Assembly: GCF_014066305.1 (NCBI RefSeq)
Contig: NW_023501055.1
Span: 124,001 to 188,000, forward strand
DNA length: 64,000 nucleotides
Reading direction: 5' to 3'
From: Letharia columbiana
Lineage: Eukaryota > Ascomycota > Lecanoromycetes > Lecanorales > Parmeliaceae
Shown: positions 16,341 to 28,973 of the stretch, piece after piece
Layout of the letters: each line of letters starts with the position of its first letter
Position numbering within the stretch: position 1 is the first letter of the stretch
Position numbers and translations under genes: made by a program
The notes under the pieces: generated by a model
Seen by the model: the letters and a program-made list of their open reading frames with translations, nothing else
Database searches by the model: none
What the model was told of the DNA's origin: nothing

Positions 16341-16505
16341 TCGTTATACTCGTAATATTTAAAAGTAAGTAATCTCGCTTAATAGCGCCGAAAGAGTTAA
16401 TTAATTAAACTACGATTTTCGCGATAAGCTAAGTAGCTTAATTAGTTAACTCTCTCGACGCTATTAAGCGAGATTACTTACTTCTAAATACTACGAGTAT
16501 AACGA
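16341..16505. repeat. Large near-perfect inverted repeat (hairpin)
   Basis: Arms of about 70 bp face each other around a centre near 16,423. The left arm begins TCGTTATACTCGTAATATTT and the right arm ends with its complement, differing mainly by transitions. The arms keep intact CpG words (AATCTCGCTTAATAGCG). The hairpin sits between the broken end of a family A copy and an array of ACGATT repeats. It resembles the end or core of a foldback/MITE-type element. No coding capacity is seen. Confidence 0.75.
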
Positions 16506-17110
16506 TTTTATAATTAATAATCGATAAATAATCGATATATTATCGATATATAATCGATATAAAATTTAATTTATACTCGTTAAAAGAATTATTCTAACTT
16601 ATAATATTATATCGATTATTTAACGATTATATAACGATTACGTAATAGTTATTAAACGATTATAAAACGATTATAGAACGATTATACGATTCTTATAGAA
16701 TTATAAATAATCTATATAATAACTAAAAATAAATTTTAATTTTAAAGTTCTTTATAGGGCTGAAAATTCGCTTAGTATATATAAGCTTAAATATTAACGC
16801 TAGTAACTTAATTTTTTTTTTTTTAATTTTTACGAAATTTTTATATTAGAAGATATATTATATAATACTACTAGCCTATTCGAGACTTAGTAAAAAAATA
16901 AAAATAAAAAAATATTATTATAACGATTATAAAACGGTTATAGAACGATTATAAAACTATAATCGTTATGAATTCTAAGAAAAGAGGTTTATAGTTTACG
17001 ACTATTATAAAACGATTATAAAACGATTATAAAACGATTGTAAATCGATTCTAGAACGATTTTTCAACTAGTATAGAATCGTTATAATATCGTTTTATAA
17101 TCGTAATACG
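16501..17110. repeat. Array of AACGATTATA-type short repeats
   Basis: Dozens of copies of a CGATT core occur in two clusters (about 16,500-16,690 and 16,919-17,105) on either side of a spacer. Where regular, the period is 11 bp (AAAACGATTAT repeated), close to one helical turn. Some copies are inverted (AATCGTTATA). Subterminal repeats of this kind are known as transposase-binding sites in hAT, MULE and foldback elements. Here they adjoin the hairpin and probably belong to the same element; that is inference. Confidence 0.65.
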
Positions 17111-17903
17111 CTAGTTTTATAACTTTATAAATAAATAGAATAATAAGTAGCTAGCTAAGTAATTAACTAAGTAAATAATTAATTAGTATATATAATAGAA
17201 TAAGATAGAGCTAAGTTATAAAATCTTGAATTTATATATATAGCTAATTATAAATTTAGAGTTATTACGCTCTTTAATTAGATTAATTAAATTAGCTCGC
17301 TAGCCCTCTTAAGCTTTCTTATTAAAAATTTATATATAGAAGTTTTATACTCTAAAATAATTAGCTTTTTATAAATACTATTACTTTATAATTTCGTAAA
17401 TTATAGAGCTTAGTTTACGCTTTTTAACGATATAAAAATTTTTAAAGTTTAATTTATTATTAGTAAATAAAATAAATATTTAAATGTAATAGTTATATTA
17501 AACGCGTTTAAGATCGAATAATAATTCTTTCATTTATTTATTTATATAATTTTTTTTTACTACTTTATTAATTTTATTAATTTTATTAATATAAATATAA
17601 TCGTTCTCGAATCTCTCGCGAAAACGTTATTAAACGCTTTAGATATATATATTTCTTTTATCTATCTCTTAAAGCTTTTATTAATATAAATTTATTATTA
17701 CTAGTAATTAAGATCGTAAGCGAGCTTAATAGTTATATATTACTACTTATAAACGCGTTAAAAAACTCTTAAAAAGAGCTTAAACGAATACGTTCTCTTC
17801 TATATACTTCTTTTAAGCTAGCGATAAATAAGTTAAATTAATATTTAAATATTATAGTTATATTAAACGCGTTTAAAATCGAATAATAATCCTTTTATCT
17901 ATT

Positions 17904-18513
17904 TACGAGTAAAGGCCTATGAATTAAATTCATAATTATTTTTTTAATTAGGGCTATCGAGTAAATAGGTAAGCGATATTTGAATTCCTTACGCTTTAAT
18001 AATTATAAGACTATATTTAAAAATTCTTTTTTTATCTAAAAGCACACATTTCGTTCTATAATTCAAAAAAAAATGTTAAAATTTAAATAGAGAATAAAAA
18101 AGTTATTCTAAAATCAAATAATGTATACCTGTTTTTTAATCAGGGCTGTCCGGCTGTCGAGCGAACTCTAGTAAGCGATATTTGAATTCCTTGCGCTTTA
18201 ATGATTATAAGACCAAATTTTATAATTCTTAAAAATTGGGAAAGCGCAAATAACGCTCTATAATTTAAAAAAAAATATCAAAATTTTAATAGAAAACAAA
18301 AAAGTTATTCTATTTATGAATAATGTATCTTAATTTTTTAATAAGAGAGACGCGGGAGGGCGAGATTTTAATAATTATAAACGCTAATTTATTTACTCGT
18401 AATAACTTAGCCGGTTTAATTAAAGAGCGTAGTAACCCTAAATTTATAATTGGCTATATATATAAATTCAAGATTTTCTAGCTTAGCCCTATCTTATTTT
18501 TTTATATATACTA
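17904..18513 (-). mobile_element. Repeat family B (MITE-like), reverse copy inside family A
   Basis: The element is about 600 bp. On the + strand it runs from TACGAGTAAAGGCC to TTTTATATATACTA, and the family A copy is continuous on both sides. It contains two related halves of about 250 bp, both with AAGCGATATTTGAATTCCTT. It is one of the least RIP-damaged family B copies, keeping GACGCGGGAGGGCGAG and CCGGCTGTCGAGCG. The two ends can be read as short imperfect inverted repeats (TACGAGTAAAGG against TATATATAAAAG), and flanking TA dinucleotides fit a TA target. No frame of note. Confidence 0.6.
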
Positions 18514-19202
18514 ATATAATTATTTTTTCTTTTATTATTTTATTAATTCTATTAATTCTATTAATTCTATTAATTCTATTAATATAAATATATTTACTCT
18601 CGATATTCTCGTATTTAATTAAATAAGAGAAGAATTTATAATAGATAAATATAAAGAATATTATAAAGAATATTACGGAGATAGTTATTAGTAGTAGTAA
18701 TATAATAAGTCTACTCTTTATAATCTTATATTAATTTACTTAGCTAGTATAAGAGAAGTTAATATAGTAAATAAATATAAAGAATATTACGAAGAAATTA
18801 AGTAATAATAAGATTCTTAATATTAAGAATACGACTTAACTCTTTAAAATCTTATATTATACTTTTTATAATTTTATATTAAATTATTACTTAGTAAATA
18901 AAGAATACTATTATAATTTAGCTTATTATCTTTATTATATTAAGAAGTAAAAGAAGAAATTATAATAGATAAATACGAAGAATACTATAAAGAATACTAT
19001 AGAGAATACTACGGAGAAATTAAGTAATAATAAGATTATTATTATTAAAAATATAACTTAGCTCTCTAAAATTCTACGTTATATACTCTTTATAATTTTA
19101 TATTAAATTATTACTTAGTAAGCGAAGAATACTATTATAATTTAATCTATTATCTCTATTATATTAAGAAGTAAGAGAAGAAATTATAATAGATAAATGA
19201 GG

Positions 19203-19370
19203 CGAAGAATATTATAAAGAATATTATAAAGAATATTATAAAGAATTATAAAGAATATAAAGAATATTATAAAGAATATTATAAAGAATATTATAAAGAA
19301 TATTATAAAGAATATTATAAAGAATATTATAAAGAATATTATAAAGAATATTATAAAGAATACTACGAAG
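19203..19370 (+). repeat. 12-bp minisatellite (GAATATTATAAA)n
   Basis: About 13-14 tandem units, with one or two shortened. Homologous positions in other family A copies hold only 2-5 units, for example GGAGAATACTAC-type units at 23,594-23,643 and 31,490-31,576, and an unmutated version at 28,201-28,230 on the minus strand. The unmutated unit would encode Gly-Glu-Tyr-Tyr. Copy number is therefore variable between family members and multiples of 12 keep the frame. Confidence 0.8.
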
Positions 19371-19984
19371 AAATTAGGCGATAATTAAATTATTATTATT
19401 AAGAATATAGCTTAGCTCTTTAAGATTCTATATTATATACTCTTTACGATTTTATATTAAATTATTACTTAATAAGCGAAGAATACTATTATAACTTAAT
19501 CTATTATTCTTATTATATTAATATAATATATTATTATAATAATATTATAAGAGAAGAATCTATTACGACGATTATAGTTAATTAGATCTCTATAGAAGAA
19601 ATATCGAACGATATATATTTAAACGAATTAAAATCGTTCGATATCTTACTCTAATAGCTATTTTATTATTCGAAAGATTTTACTACGATAGAAGATAATA
19701 TAGAATTTATATTATTAATTAATATATTATCTCTATTTCTTTTCAATATTTTAATACTCTTTCTCTATTTTTTATAGATAATTATTATAAATTAATTTTC
19801 TATACTCGATATACCTTTCTAATTAGGTCTTAGCGCGTCTCTCTTTATATATATATATTTATATATAGGTTAAAAACGTATAGTAAGCGATTAGAGTTCG
19901 ATTTAACTTAGGGCTAGAGCTAAAATTCGATTTAACTTAGAAAAATTCAACTTTATAAATTTAATTTATAGGCCTTTACTTATA

Positions 19985-21282
19985 TAATATAAAATCTTAA
20001 AGAGCTAAGCCGTATTCTTAATAATAGTAGTTTTATTACCGCTTAATTTCTTCGTAATATTCTTTATATTTATCTATTATAGTTTCTTCTCTTACTATTT
20101 CTCTTATAGAGTATTAGACTAAGTAGCTAGTTAAATAACTAATTAAGTAAATAACTAAGTAATTAGCTAATAATCTAACTAAGTAGATTATTAAGCTAAT
20201 AGAATAAATAGTATTAATTAAGCGATTAATTAAGTATCGCTAGCTTAAAAGAAATATATAGAAAAGAATAATAACTATAAATTCGTTTAAGCTCTTTTTA
20301 AGAGCTTTTTAATACGTTTTTAAGTAATAATAAATAGCTATTAAGCTCGCTTACGATCTTAATTATTAGTAATAATAAATTTATTTAAAAATAATCTAGA
20401 GATATTAATAAGAGGTTTAAAAGATAGATAAAAGAGATATATATCTTAGATATTTAGTAATATTTAGATAAGAGGTATCGAGAGCGAATATATTTATAAT
20501 TAATAAATTAATAGAATTATAGAAGAAATATAATTAAAATAAAGTAATAAAGAATAGATTTAGAAGAAAAACGTATTATAAAAGATAGTATTATTAAATT
20601 AAAAGATATTATCGCTAGCTTAGAAGAAGTATATAGAAGAAAATAATAACTATAAATCTATTTAAGCTCTTTTTAAGAGTTTTTTAACGCGTTTATAAGT
20701 AATAGTAGATAATTATTAAATTTACTTATAACCTTAATTACTAGTAATAATAAATTTACTAAGAGATAATCTAGAAATATTAATAGAGACTCTAAGAGTC
20801 GAGTAAAAGAAATATTTATATCTAAGACGTTAAGTAATCTTTAAACGAGAGGTATTAAAAATAAAAATAATTATATTAATAAATTAATAGAATAATAAAA
20901 GAAGAATAATTATATAAATAGATAAAAGGATTATTATTCGATTTCGAACGCGTCTAATATAACTACTATAATTATTATATTTAAATATCTATTTAATTTA
21001 TTAATAGTAGATTAAACTTTATAATTTTTATAGCGTTAGAAAGCGTAAAGCGATCTCTATAATTTAAGAAATTATAAAATAACTATATTTATCGTAAGCT
21101 AAGTACTTTAAAGTATAAGATTTCTATATATAAATTTTTAATAAGAAAGGCGTAGGAGAGCTAGCGGGCTAACTTAGTTAGTCTAGTTAAAAGGCGTAAT
21201 AACTCTAAATATAATAATTAACTATATATATAAATTCAAGATTTTCTAATTTAGCTCTATCTTATTATATTATATATACTAA
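19985..21282 (-). repeat. Repeat family A, reverse copy, truncated at its 3' end
   Basis: Head-to-head with the preceding copy: the + strand reads the reverse complement of the family from the 12-bp-repeat region to the 5' terminus (TTAGCTCTATCTTATTATAT near 21,260). On the + strand near 20,570-20,640 one frame reads as a short coiled-coil-like stretch (KLKDIIASLEEVY), also seen in other copies. No known domain was recognised. Confidence 0.55.
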
Positions 21283-21299
21283 TATATATAATAATCTCT

Positions 21300-21841
21300 A
21301 TCTACTAAGAATCTTTATTAGTAATATTATAGAATATCGAGTTAATTGAAAAAGAATTAAGCTTAAAAACTCGAGATATAAAACTAAAATTAGTTTAATA
21401 TCTTAGCTTCTTCTTCTTTATAGAAGATATTAGAATAATAAAGAGAGATATAGACTTAAAACTCGATTAATATCTCTATCTTTCTACTCTTATTTCTATC
21501 TTCACCTATATTATAAGATCTCGAAGTATTAAGAGTATATCGAAATTAATATTAATTAATATCGTTATAGTTAGTTTAATAGTAAATTAGATAATTATTT
21601 AATCTAATACTACTAGATTTATCTATCTTTATAAGTATTAATTTAATATTATTTAATAATTAGAAAATAAGAATTTAAAATAAGCTTATTTATAATAATA
21701 ATTATTTTCTTATTAATGCTTTTAAAATTATCTATATTATAGCGAGACTTAAAGAAGAAGCTAATTAGTATATATCTATTAGATAATATTATAGCTTATA
21801 CTTTATAGTCGATAATCTTCTAGATTATTTAAGTAATATAT
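21300..21841 (+). pseudogene. gag fragment of an older retroelement, left part
   Basis: The + strand frame upstream of the Gypsy 5' LTR reads as a RIP-damaged retrotransposon gag. It resumes at 33,928 after the Gypsy element, where the frame continues with FYEDLIKYIDYNFKNNSLID-like sequence. The interruption is exact, since both sides carry ATAAG. This makes it the target site of the Gypsy insertion and therefore the older element. Its own LTRs were not securely identified. Confidence 0.45.
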
Positions 21842-21846
21842 ATAAG
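21842..21846 (+). repeat. Target-site duplication ATAAG (left copy)
   Basis: The five bases directly before the 5' LTR of the Gypsy element are ATAAG. The same five bases follow the 3' LTR at 33,923-33,927. A 5-bp duplication is normal for Gypsy integrases, and it ties the two LTRs, 12 kb apart, to one insertion event. Confidence 0.8.
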
Positions 21847-22019
21847 TATTACGATTTTAATAATCTTACTTATATTATAATCTAATTAAACTTAGCGTAT
21901 TAAGGCCTTTCGACCTTTCTATCTTACTATAAAGTCTATATTTATAATAATTCTATATAGATAGTATTCTCTTTATACTATAATATAGAGTTATTATATA
22001 TACTATTAAGTCTCTAATA
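21847..22019 (+). repeat. Gypsy 5' LTR
   Basis: It matches the 3' LTR at 33,752-33,922, the partial copy at 35,842-35,970 (reverse) and the better preserved copy at 42,016-42,193 (reverse). Diagnostic internal words are GCGTATTAAGGCCTTTCG and TAGATAGTATTCTCTTTATA. Differences between copies are nearly all transitions, as RIP predicts. Confidence 0.8.
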
Positions 22020-22658
22020 TATTACTATCTATTTTTCTTCTAAAGCGATAATAGATTTATTTACTAGTTATATTAAATATATAATTAAAGAAGAAAGTAT
22101 ATTATTAAGAAGTTAGTAGCTATAATTAAAGAAGCTTACTACTTAAAAGATTATTTAAAAGAAAATCTTTTATTTATATAAAGGCTAATCTAACTAAATT
22201 AAATAAGAATTTTAAAAAAAAAATCTTTAATATATTAAAAGAAATAAACTTTAGATTAAATCTTCTTTATACTTTTACTAGTTAATATTAACTATAAATT
22301 TCTTAATTCTAAATCTAGATAATACTTAAAGTTAAATTATTATAGATAAATTATAGATATATTATTATTTAGAAGAATTTAAGAACTTCGATAAGAAGGT
22401 TTTAAATATTACTATATTATTTATATAATATAAAGAAAAGCGTCTTATCTTTAAAAGATATATTATTAAATTTAATTTAAATTATATTAAAATATAATTT
22501 ATAGATATTATCGAAGAAGAGTTAATTATAAACTTTATATCTATTACTAACTCGTAGAATTTTATAAGAAGCGTTATTAATATTTCTAATATTTAATATA
22601 ATAGATTAAAAACTTTAATAGAGAGCTTTCGAACTATTAATCGTAATATTAAAATTAG

Positions 22659-24269
22659 TATATATAATAGAATAAGATAGAGCTAAGCTTAGAAATCTTA
22701 AATTTATATATGCAGCCAATTATTAATTCGAGTTCTATACGCTTTTTAGTTAGACCGGCTAAGTTAGCCCGATAGCCCTTCTATACCTCTCTTATTAAAA
22801 ATTTATATATAGAAGTTTTACACTTTAAAGTACTTAGTTTACGATATATATAGTTATTTTATAATTTCTTAAATTATAAAGCTCGCTTTATACTTTCTAA
22901 CGCTATAAAAATTATAAAGTTTAATCTACTATTAATAAATTAAATAAATATTTAAATATGGTAATTATGATAGCTATATTAGACGCGTTCGAAATCGAAT
23001 AATAATCCTTTCACCTATTTATTTATATAATTATTCTTCTTTTATTATTCTATTAATTTATTAATATAAATATAATCGTTCTCGATATCTCTCGCGGAAA
23101 CGTTACTATATAAGTATATATACTTCTTTTACCCGCCTCTTAGAGCCCCTATTAACGCCCTTAAACTATTTCTCGATAAATTCGTTATTATTAATAATCG
23201 AGGCCGTAAGCGAGCTTAATAGCTATCTATTACTACTTATAAACGCGTTAAAAAACTCTTAAAAAGAGCTTAAACGAATATATTCTCCTCTATATACTCC
23301 TCTTAAGCTAGCGATAATATCTTTTAACTTAGCGATACTATCTCTTAAAACGCGTTTTCCTCTTTAATCTATTCTCTATTATCTTATTTTAAAATCTCTT
23401 AATAGAGCTTAAACGAATTTATAATTATTATTCTCCTCTATATACTTCTTTTAAGCTAGCGATACTCGACTAACTACTTAATTAATACTATCTATTTTAT
23501 TAGCTTAATAATTTATTTAATTAATTACTTAGCTAGCTACTTAATCTAATACTCTATAAAAAAAAAAGTAAAAAAAGAAACTATAATAGATAAATGCGGA
23601 GAATACTGCGGAGAATACTACGAAGAATACTATAAAGAAATTAAGCGATAATAAGGCTACCATCGTTAAGAACATAGCTTAACTCTCTAAGATCTTACGT
23701 TATATACTCTTTATAATTTTATATTAAATTATTACTTAATAAGCGAAAAATACTACTATAACTTAGCTTATTATTTCTATTATATTAATATAATATATTA
23801 CTATAATAACGTTATAAGAGGAGAATCTACTACGATGATTATAGCTAATTAAGTCTCTATAGAAGAAATATCGAATAATATATATTTAGACGAATTAAAA
23901 TCGTCCGATATCTTACTCTAATAGCTATTTCATTATTCGAAAGATTTTACTACGGTAGAAGATAATGTGGGATTTATACCACTAATTAGTATATTATCTC
24001 TATTTCTTTCCGATATTTCGATACTTCTTATTATAAGAATATAGCCTTTCTCTATTTTTTATAAATAATTATTACGAATTAATTTTTTATACTCGATATA
24101 CCTTCCTAATTAGGCCTTAGCGCGCCTCTCTTCGTATATATATATTTATATATAGGTTAAAAACGTATAGTAAGCGATTAGAGTTCGATTTAACTTAGGG
24201 CTAGAGCTAAAATTCGATTTAACTTAGAAAAATCCAACTCTATGAATTTAATTCATAGGCCTTTACTTG
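22659..24269 (+). repeat. Repeat family A, forward copy inside Gypsy gag
   Basis: It begins TATATATAATAGAATAAGA and ends ATTCATAGGCCTTTACTTG. Its last 300 bp is less mutated than most copies: CCAACTCTATGAATTTAATT is still readable. The homologue of the unmutated DELKPSDV peptide lies around 23,820-23,930. The copy interrupts the gag frame of the Gypsy element. Confidence 0.6.
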
Positions 24270-27200
24270 TATTTTAATAATAAAATAAAGAATTTAACTA
24301 GAATATTATTTAAGCTAAGATAGAGATATTAATAATTATTATTTAGCTAAATAATAATAATTAATTATTCTATAAGCGAGAAATTAATAATAAACTTTAA
24401 GATTTACGTAATAAGTATCGTATTAATATTATAGAACTTATTAAAGAAAATAAGAAATTTAAGTAAGACTTAAAGTATAAAGAGTAATAGTTAAAGAAGT
24501 AATAATCTTATATATTAGCTAATTTAAAAAACTTCGATAAAAAAGATATAGAGATTATATCTTATTAGTCGAGTATTTCTATTAATAATATTTATCGAAA
24601 CTTACGCTATACTTCTATTATAAATCGTATAAAAAATATAGAATTAAATAAACGATATCTTAATATCTTAGATTTTTATAATATTAATAATCGAAATAAG
24701 TAAGATAGCTAGCGTTAATATCTTAAAGCGAAATTTAGATAAAGCGCTATAATCTTCTTTATCGAATTTAAGAAAATCGACTATATACGGGATTATTATA
24801 AGTCTATTATATATAATATTATTAAAATAAAAATAAATAAAGATATCTTAGATCTATATTAAATTACTTAAGAAATAATTAATAAATTAAATAATATATT
24901 CGAAATATATAATAAGATTATTAAATTAAATATTAAGCTATTTAATTCTAATTATAATATATAAGTAATAGATAAAAAGAAATTATTTAAGAACTTCTAC
25001 GTACGATTCTCTATAGTTATTACTCTCTTAGAATTTACTAATATCTATAAAATATCTAATTTAAAATAATTAATCTCTATATATCTAAAATATCAAATTT
25101 TAGAATAACCTTTTAATACTTTTCGAGAATTAGTTATTTTTCTATAAATATTAGATATAAATCTATAGACTATTAATAATATATTAGATTTAAAAAATAA
25201 GAAAGAAATTAATAAAACTAATAATAATTATAAAAATTTTACTTCTTTAAATAATTAGCGTAATTCTTTCTTTATTAAAAGAAATAATAATATTACTATC
25301 GAAAATTTCTATATATAAAAATATAAATATTTTAAACTATTAATAAATAGAATTTAAAAAAAAGATAGATATTTTAAATATTTAAAAACTAAATATTATT
25401 TTAATAATAATAATATTTTATATAAAAATATAGACTTATTAATAAAAGAATAAGTTAATATAATTCTAAAAGTTTTTATTATTAAAAAGAACGTATCTCT
25501 ATCGATTTATTATAAGAATTAAAAAACTAAATATCTCTAATTAAGTCGTCGCTAGAGATCTAAAAAGTCTTATATATAAAGATTAAAGAGTTAGAAAGAG
25601 AAAAGATACTCGCTTCTATCTCTCTATCCGCTTATACTATTATTATTAAAATCTCTTTATAAATTAAAATCTAAATACTAATTAGACTTTTATAAAAAAA
25701 TTATTATATTAAAAGGATAAATTAAGATTAATTATCTCTTAAATATTAAAGCTTTAATATTAAGTTTTATAAATATATCGTTTATTAAATTAAATAAATT
25801 ACTTAAAGTAGTATTAATATAACTCTATAAATTATAACTAACTTATAATAAATCTATTTTTACGTTTAATATTATATATATAGTTTTAATAAAACTTCTT
25901 TTAAAAGATTATATAAAAGAACTTTAATACTTAATTATCTTATTAAGACGATTTAATATTATTTTAGAAATATTATAACTAGAATAATATAACTCTTATA
26001 TATTCTTTAAATCTAGAATTATTATATTTAATTTAAATTATTATATATTTAACTATTTATTATATAATAAATCTATTATTATTTAAAATAATAATAAGTT
26101 TTTAAAAAAGAATTTAAATTATATAGTAAAGATTATATTTAAAAAAAAGAATATAATAAAGATCTCTATCTATATCTTTATTAAGATATTTAAAAAATTA
26201 AAAAATTAAATTATTATTATATAAGCTTTAAAATTTTAAATAATTTTTTAATTTTATTAATAAGAAAGCGAAGTTTATTACTAACGTCGTTATTATTATA
26301 ATAGAAGATTATAAGAAATTCTTTTATAAGTTAAAAAAGAAATCTTTAACTATAAAATAGTTATAGAAATAAATTTCTTATAATATATTATTAATAACTA
26401 AATATTTAAAATTTTATTAAAGCTAATAAATTTCCTCTTTATTGCTCTATTAACTACGAAATATATCTTAAGAAAAAAATTACTTTACTATCGAAAAGGG
26501 TTTATAGGCTTTCTAGAGACTAGATATTAATTATAAAGAAATATATCGATAAGATATTAGAAAAAAGCTATATTAAATTAAATACTTCTTTTTATATAAT
26601 ATCTATTTTAATTATAAAGAAACTCGATAGAGGATTTAGATTATATATGAACTATAGAATCTCTTAATATACTTATTATTTCTAATCGAAATACCCCTCT
26701 ATTAATTAAAGAGATTCTCGCTAAATTATACGCGGCGAGAATATATAATAAATTCGATATTATAGTCGCTTTTAACGAAATTAGAGTAAAAAAGAATTAT
26801 AAGAAAAAAATTATATTCTCTTATTTAATATAATCTATTCGAATATATAATAATATCTTTTGAGTTATATAATACCTCTATTACTTTTTAAATATTTATT
26901 AATAATATCTTACGCGAATATCTAAATATATTCTATATTATCTATTTAGACGATATTCTTATCTATAATAATATTAAAAATAAATATATTTAATATATAG
27001 AAAAGATATTAAAGAAACTTCGATAAATTAATCTCTATCTTAATATTAATAAATATAACTTCTATATTATTAAAGTTAAATATTTAGAATTAATTATTAT
27101 AACGAAAAAAGTAGAAATAAATATAAAGAAAATTAAGACTATTACTTAATAAAAGAAATCTAAATATATTAAAAATATATAAATATTTCTAGAATTCGCT

Positions 27201-27630
27201 AATTTCTATCGAAAGTTTATTATAGAGTACTTTAAAATCGTTATATTTCTAACGAATTTTATTTATATTTAATAAAAGAAAGACTTTATCTATTTATAGA
27301 GCTTAAGAATATTTTAAATAACTTACTTTTAAAATACTTAAAAAAGCTTTTACTATTACTTTTATACTTATTTATTTTAACTTAAATAAAAAGATTTAAT
27401 TAGAAATAAACGCGTCTAATTTTATAATTATTATTATTTTATTATAAAAAGATAAAAACGAAGTACTTAGATCTATAATATTTTTCTTTAAAAAAATATC
27501 TTCTATAGAGTATAATTATAATATCTATAATAAGAAACTTATAACTATAATACGAGTTTTTAAGAAATAATATTTTAAGCTAGCTAATATCCCTATCGAG
27601 AATTTTATTAAAGTTATTTTAGATTATAAA
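24270..27630 (+). pseudogene. Gypsy gag-pol, 5' part: zinc knuckle, protease, RT, RNase H (RIP-inactivated)
   Basis: Successive readable blocks in one order identify Gypsy Pol. A CCHC-type zinc knuckle, degraded to FKYLKTKYYF-like sequence, lies near 25,360-25,440. The protease region lies near 25,750-25,850. RT signatures follow: KKLDRGFRLYMNYR near 26,620-26,660, YNKFDIIVAFNEIRV near 26,740-26,790, then the catalytic YLDD, which is still intact near 26,945. RNase H starts near 27,370. The frame is riddled with TAA/TAG replacing Gln/Trp codons. It stops in the RNase H at 27,630, where a smaller LTR element is inserted, and continues at 28,974. Confidence 0.8.
27626..27630 (+). repeat. Target-site duplication ATAAA (left copy)
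   Basis: ATAAA occurs immediately before the left 141-bp LTR and again at 28,969-28,973 immediately after the right one. The RNase H frame of the Gypsy element resumes across it. Confidence 0.75.
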
Positions 27631-28968
27631 TATTAAGAAATAGTTCTTAATATCATAATATTGATGTGGTGTAAAGTTGTTATATTCATCTATGTGGTCT
27701 GCAGGACAGATTTGTGCGGTGCGAAGCCTACGCTAGTGGCCCTATGAGTATCCCTAAGGCATCTCATGACAATTGCCCACAAAAAACAGAGAAATGCCAT
27801 GTCCTCATGGCAAGAAGTATGCATGCATGGTTTTTCGAATGCCGGAAAGAAATGGAGACACCGTGCCAATTAGTGGTGTGAATCCCACGAGTCCCTGCCG
27901 CAGTGAAAGCTTTCGAATAATGAAATAGCGTCAGAGCAATACATCGGACGGTTTCAATTCGTCCAAATATGCATCATCCGATAGGTGACCCTTACCTGCA
28001 GAGGTCCAATTAACTATAATCGACGCAGTAGATCCTTCTCTTATGTGCTCATTACAGTGATATACCACAATATGATATTGCCTAGACAGTAGACCAAATC
28101 GTAGTGGTGTTCTCCGCTTACTAAGTAATGATTTGACGCGGGATCGTGGAGAGCTGAGCCGTGTTCTTGCTGATGATAGCCTTATTGCCACTTAGTTTCT
28201 CCGTAGTATTCTCCGTAGTATTCTCCGCAGTTATCTATTATAGTAATCTCTTCTCTTATTTTAATTAAGTAATTAGCTAACTATCTAACTAAGTAAATTA
28301 CTAAGCTAATAGAATAGATAGTATTAACTAAGAGACTAGCTAAGTAACTAACTAAGTGGCTAACTAAATAACTAAAAGAATTCGACTTAATTACTAACGA
28401 AACTTATTACGTAATTAATTCATTTTAGTTCTTATTTTAATTCTTATTTTAATTATTATTTTAATTCTTAATATACTTATTTTAGTTCTTATTATATCTT
28501 AAATTTAAGTTATTAAATTCTAAATTTAATCTTTTAAAAAGTCGAGAATAAATGAAATAAAATCGAAAGTAGATATAGTAATAATCTATTAAAAGATTTA
28601 CTTACTTATATACTTATTTACGTATAATAACTCTACGTAATAAACTAAGTATTAATAAATAAGCGCTATAAATATTATTTATATATAATAACTCTACGTA
28701 ACGAGTTAAGTATTAATAGATAAGCGATATAAATATTAAAATAGATAGAGACGTAGCGTAACTAGCTAGTATTATAGATAAGCGAATAAATTTAATAGAC
28801 TTCTAATCTTTAGATATTACTATTACTTATTAAGAAATAATTCTTAATATTATAATATTAATATAATATAAAGTTATTATATTAATCTATATAATCTATA
28901 AGATAGATATATATAATATTAAGTCTACGCTAATAGTTTTATAAGTATTTCTAAGATATCTTATAATA
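27631..28968. mobile_element. Small non-autonomous LTR element, half escaped RIP
   Basis: Two 141-bp direct repeats (27,631-27,771 and 28,828-28,968) have TG...CA-type ends (RIP form TATTAAG at the left, ATGACA at the right) and flank about 1.06 kb. ATAAA is duplicated on both sides. The interior (27.8-28.4 kb) is family A sequence in reverse orientation, followed by about 55-bp tandem repeats (28,620-28,740). The left LTR and interior up to about 28,245 have normal composition, while the rest and the right LTR are heavily RIPped. No pol gene fits in the interior, so it must be mobilised in trans if at all. Orientation is not determined. Confidence 0.75.
27813..28250 (-). pseudogene. Unmutated family A segment with a Tyr/Glu-rich frame and DELKPSDV peptide
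   Basis: This is the only family A stretch free of RIP. From 28,191 to 27,931 on the minus strand an 86-codon frame (GTG start) ends ...YLDELKPSDVLL. In another frame just upstream, two to three Gly-Glu-Tyr-Tyr units (28,230-28,201) run into sequence that stays open apart from one TAA. RIPped family A copies preserve both frames with extra stops. I do not recognise the protein. Whether either frame was ever translated is unclear; the shared peptide also occurs in the inverted-repeat element at 47.4 kb. Confidence 0.45.
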
Positions 28969-28973
28969 ATAAA

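Larger units (their letters stand above)
17186..19981 (+). repeat. Repeat family A, forward copy, split by a family B insertion
   Basis: It starts with TATATATAATAGAATAAGA and ends TTATAGGCCTTTACT, the same termini as the copies at 22,659 and 30,277. Without the insertion at 17,904-18,513 it is about 2.2 kb. The middle contains the 12-bp minisatellite (19,203-19,370). The 3' third matches the region that in the least mutated copy (27.8-28.2 kb) reads as a DELKPSDV-containing peptide. No transposase or reverse transcriptase motif was found, so the family may be non-autonomous or of unknown type. Confidence 0.6.

Noticed and set aside
19203..19370. CRISPR-like array
   Set aside because: The 12-bp units are contiguous with no unique spacers, and the genome is eukaryotic. 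It is a minisatellite.
27662..27771. LTR start at TGATGTGG inside the small LTR element
   Set aside because: Homology between the two repeats extends 31 bp further upstream to TATTAAG. Only that boundary gives the ATAAA duplication.
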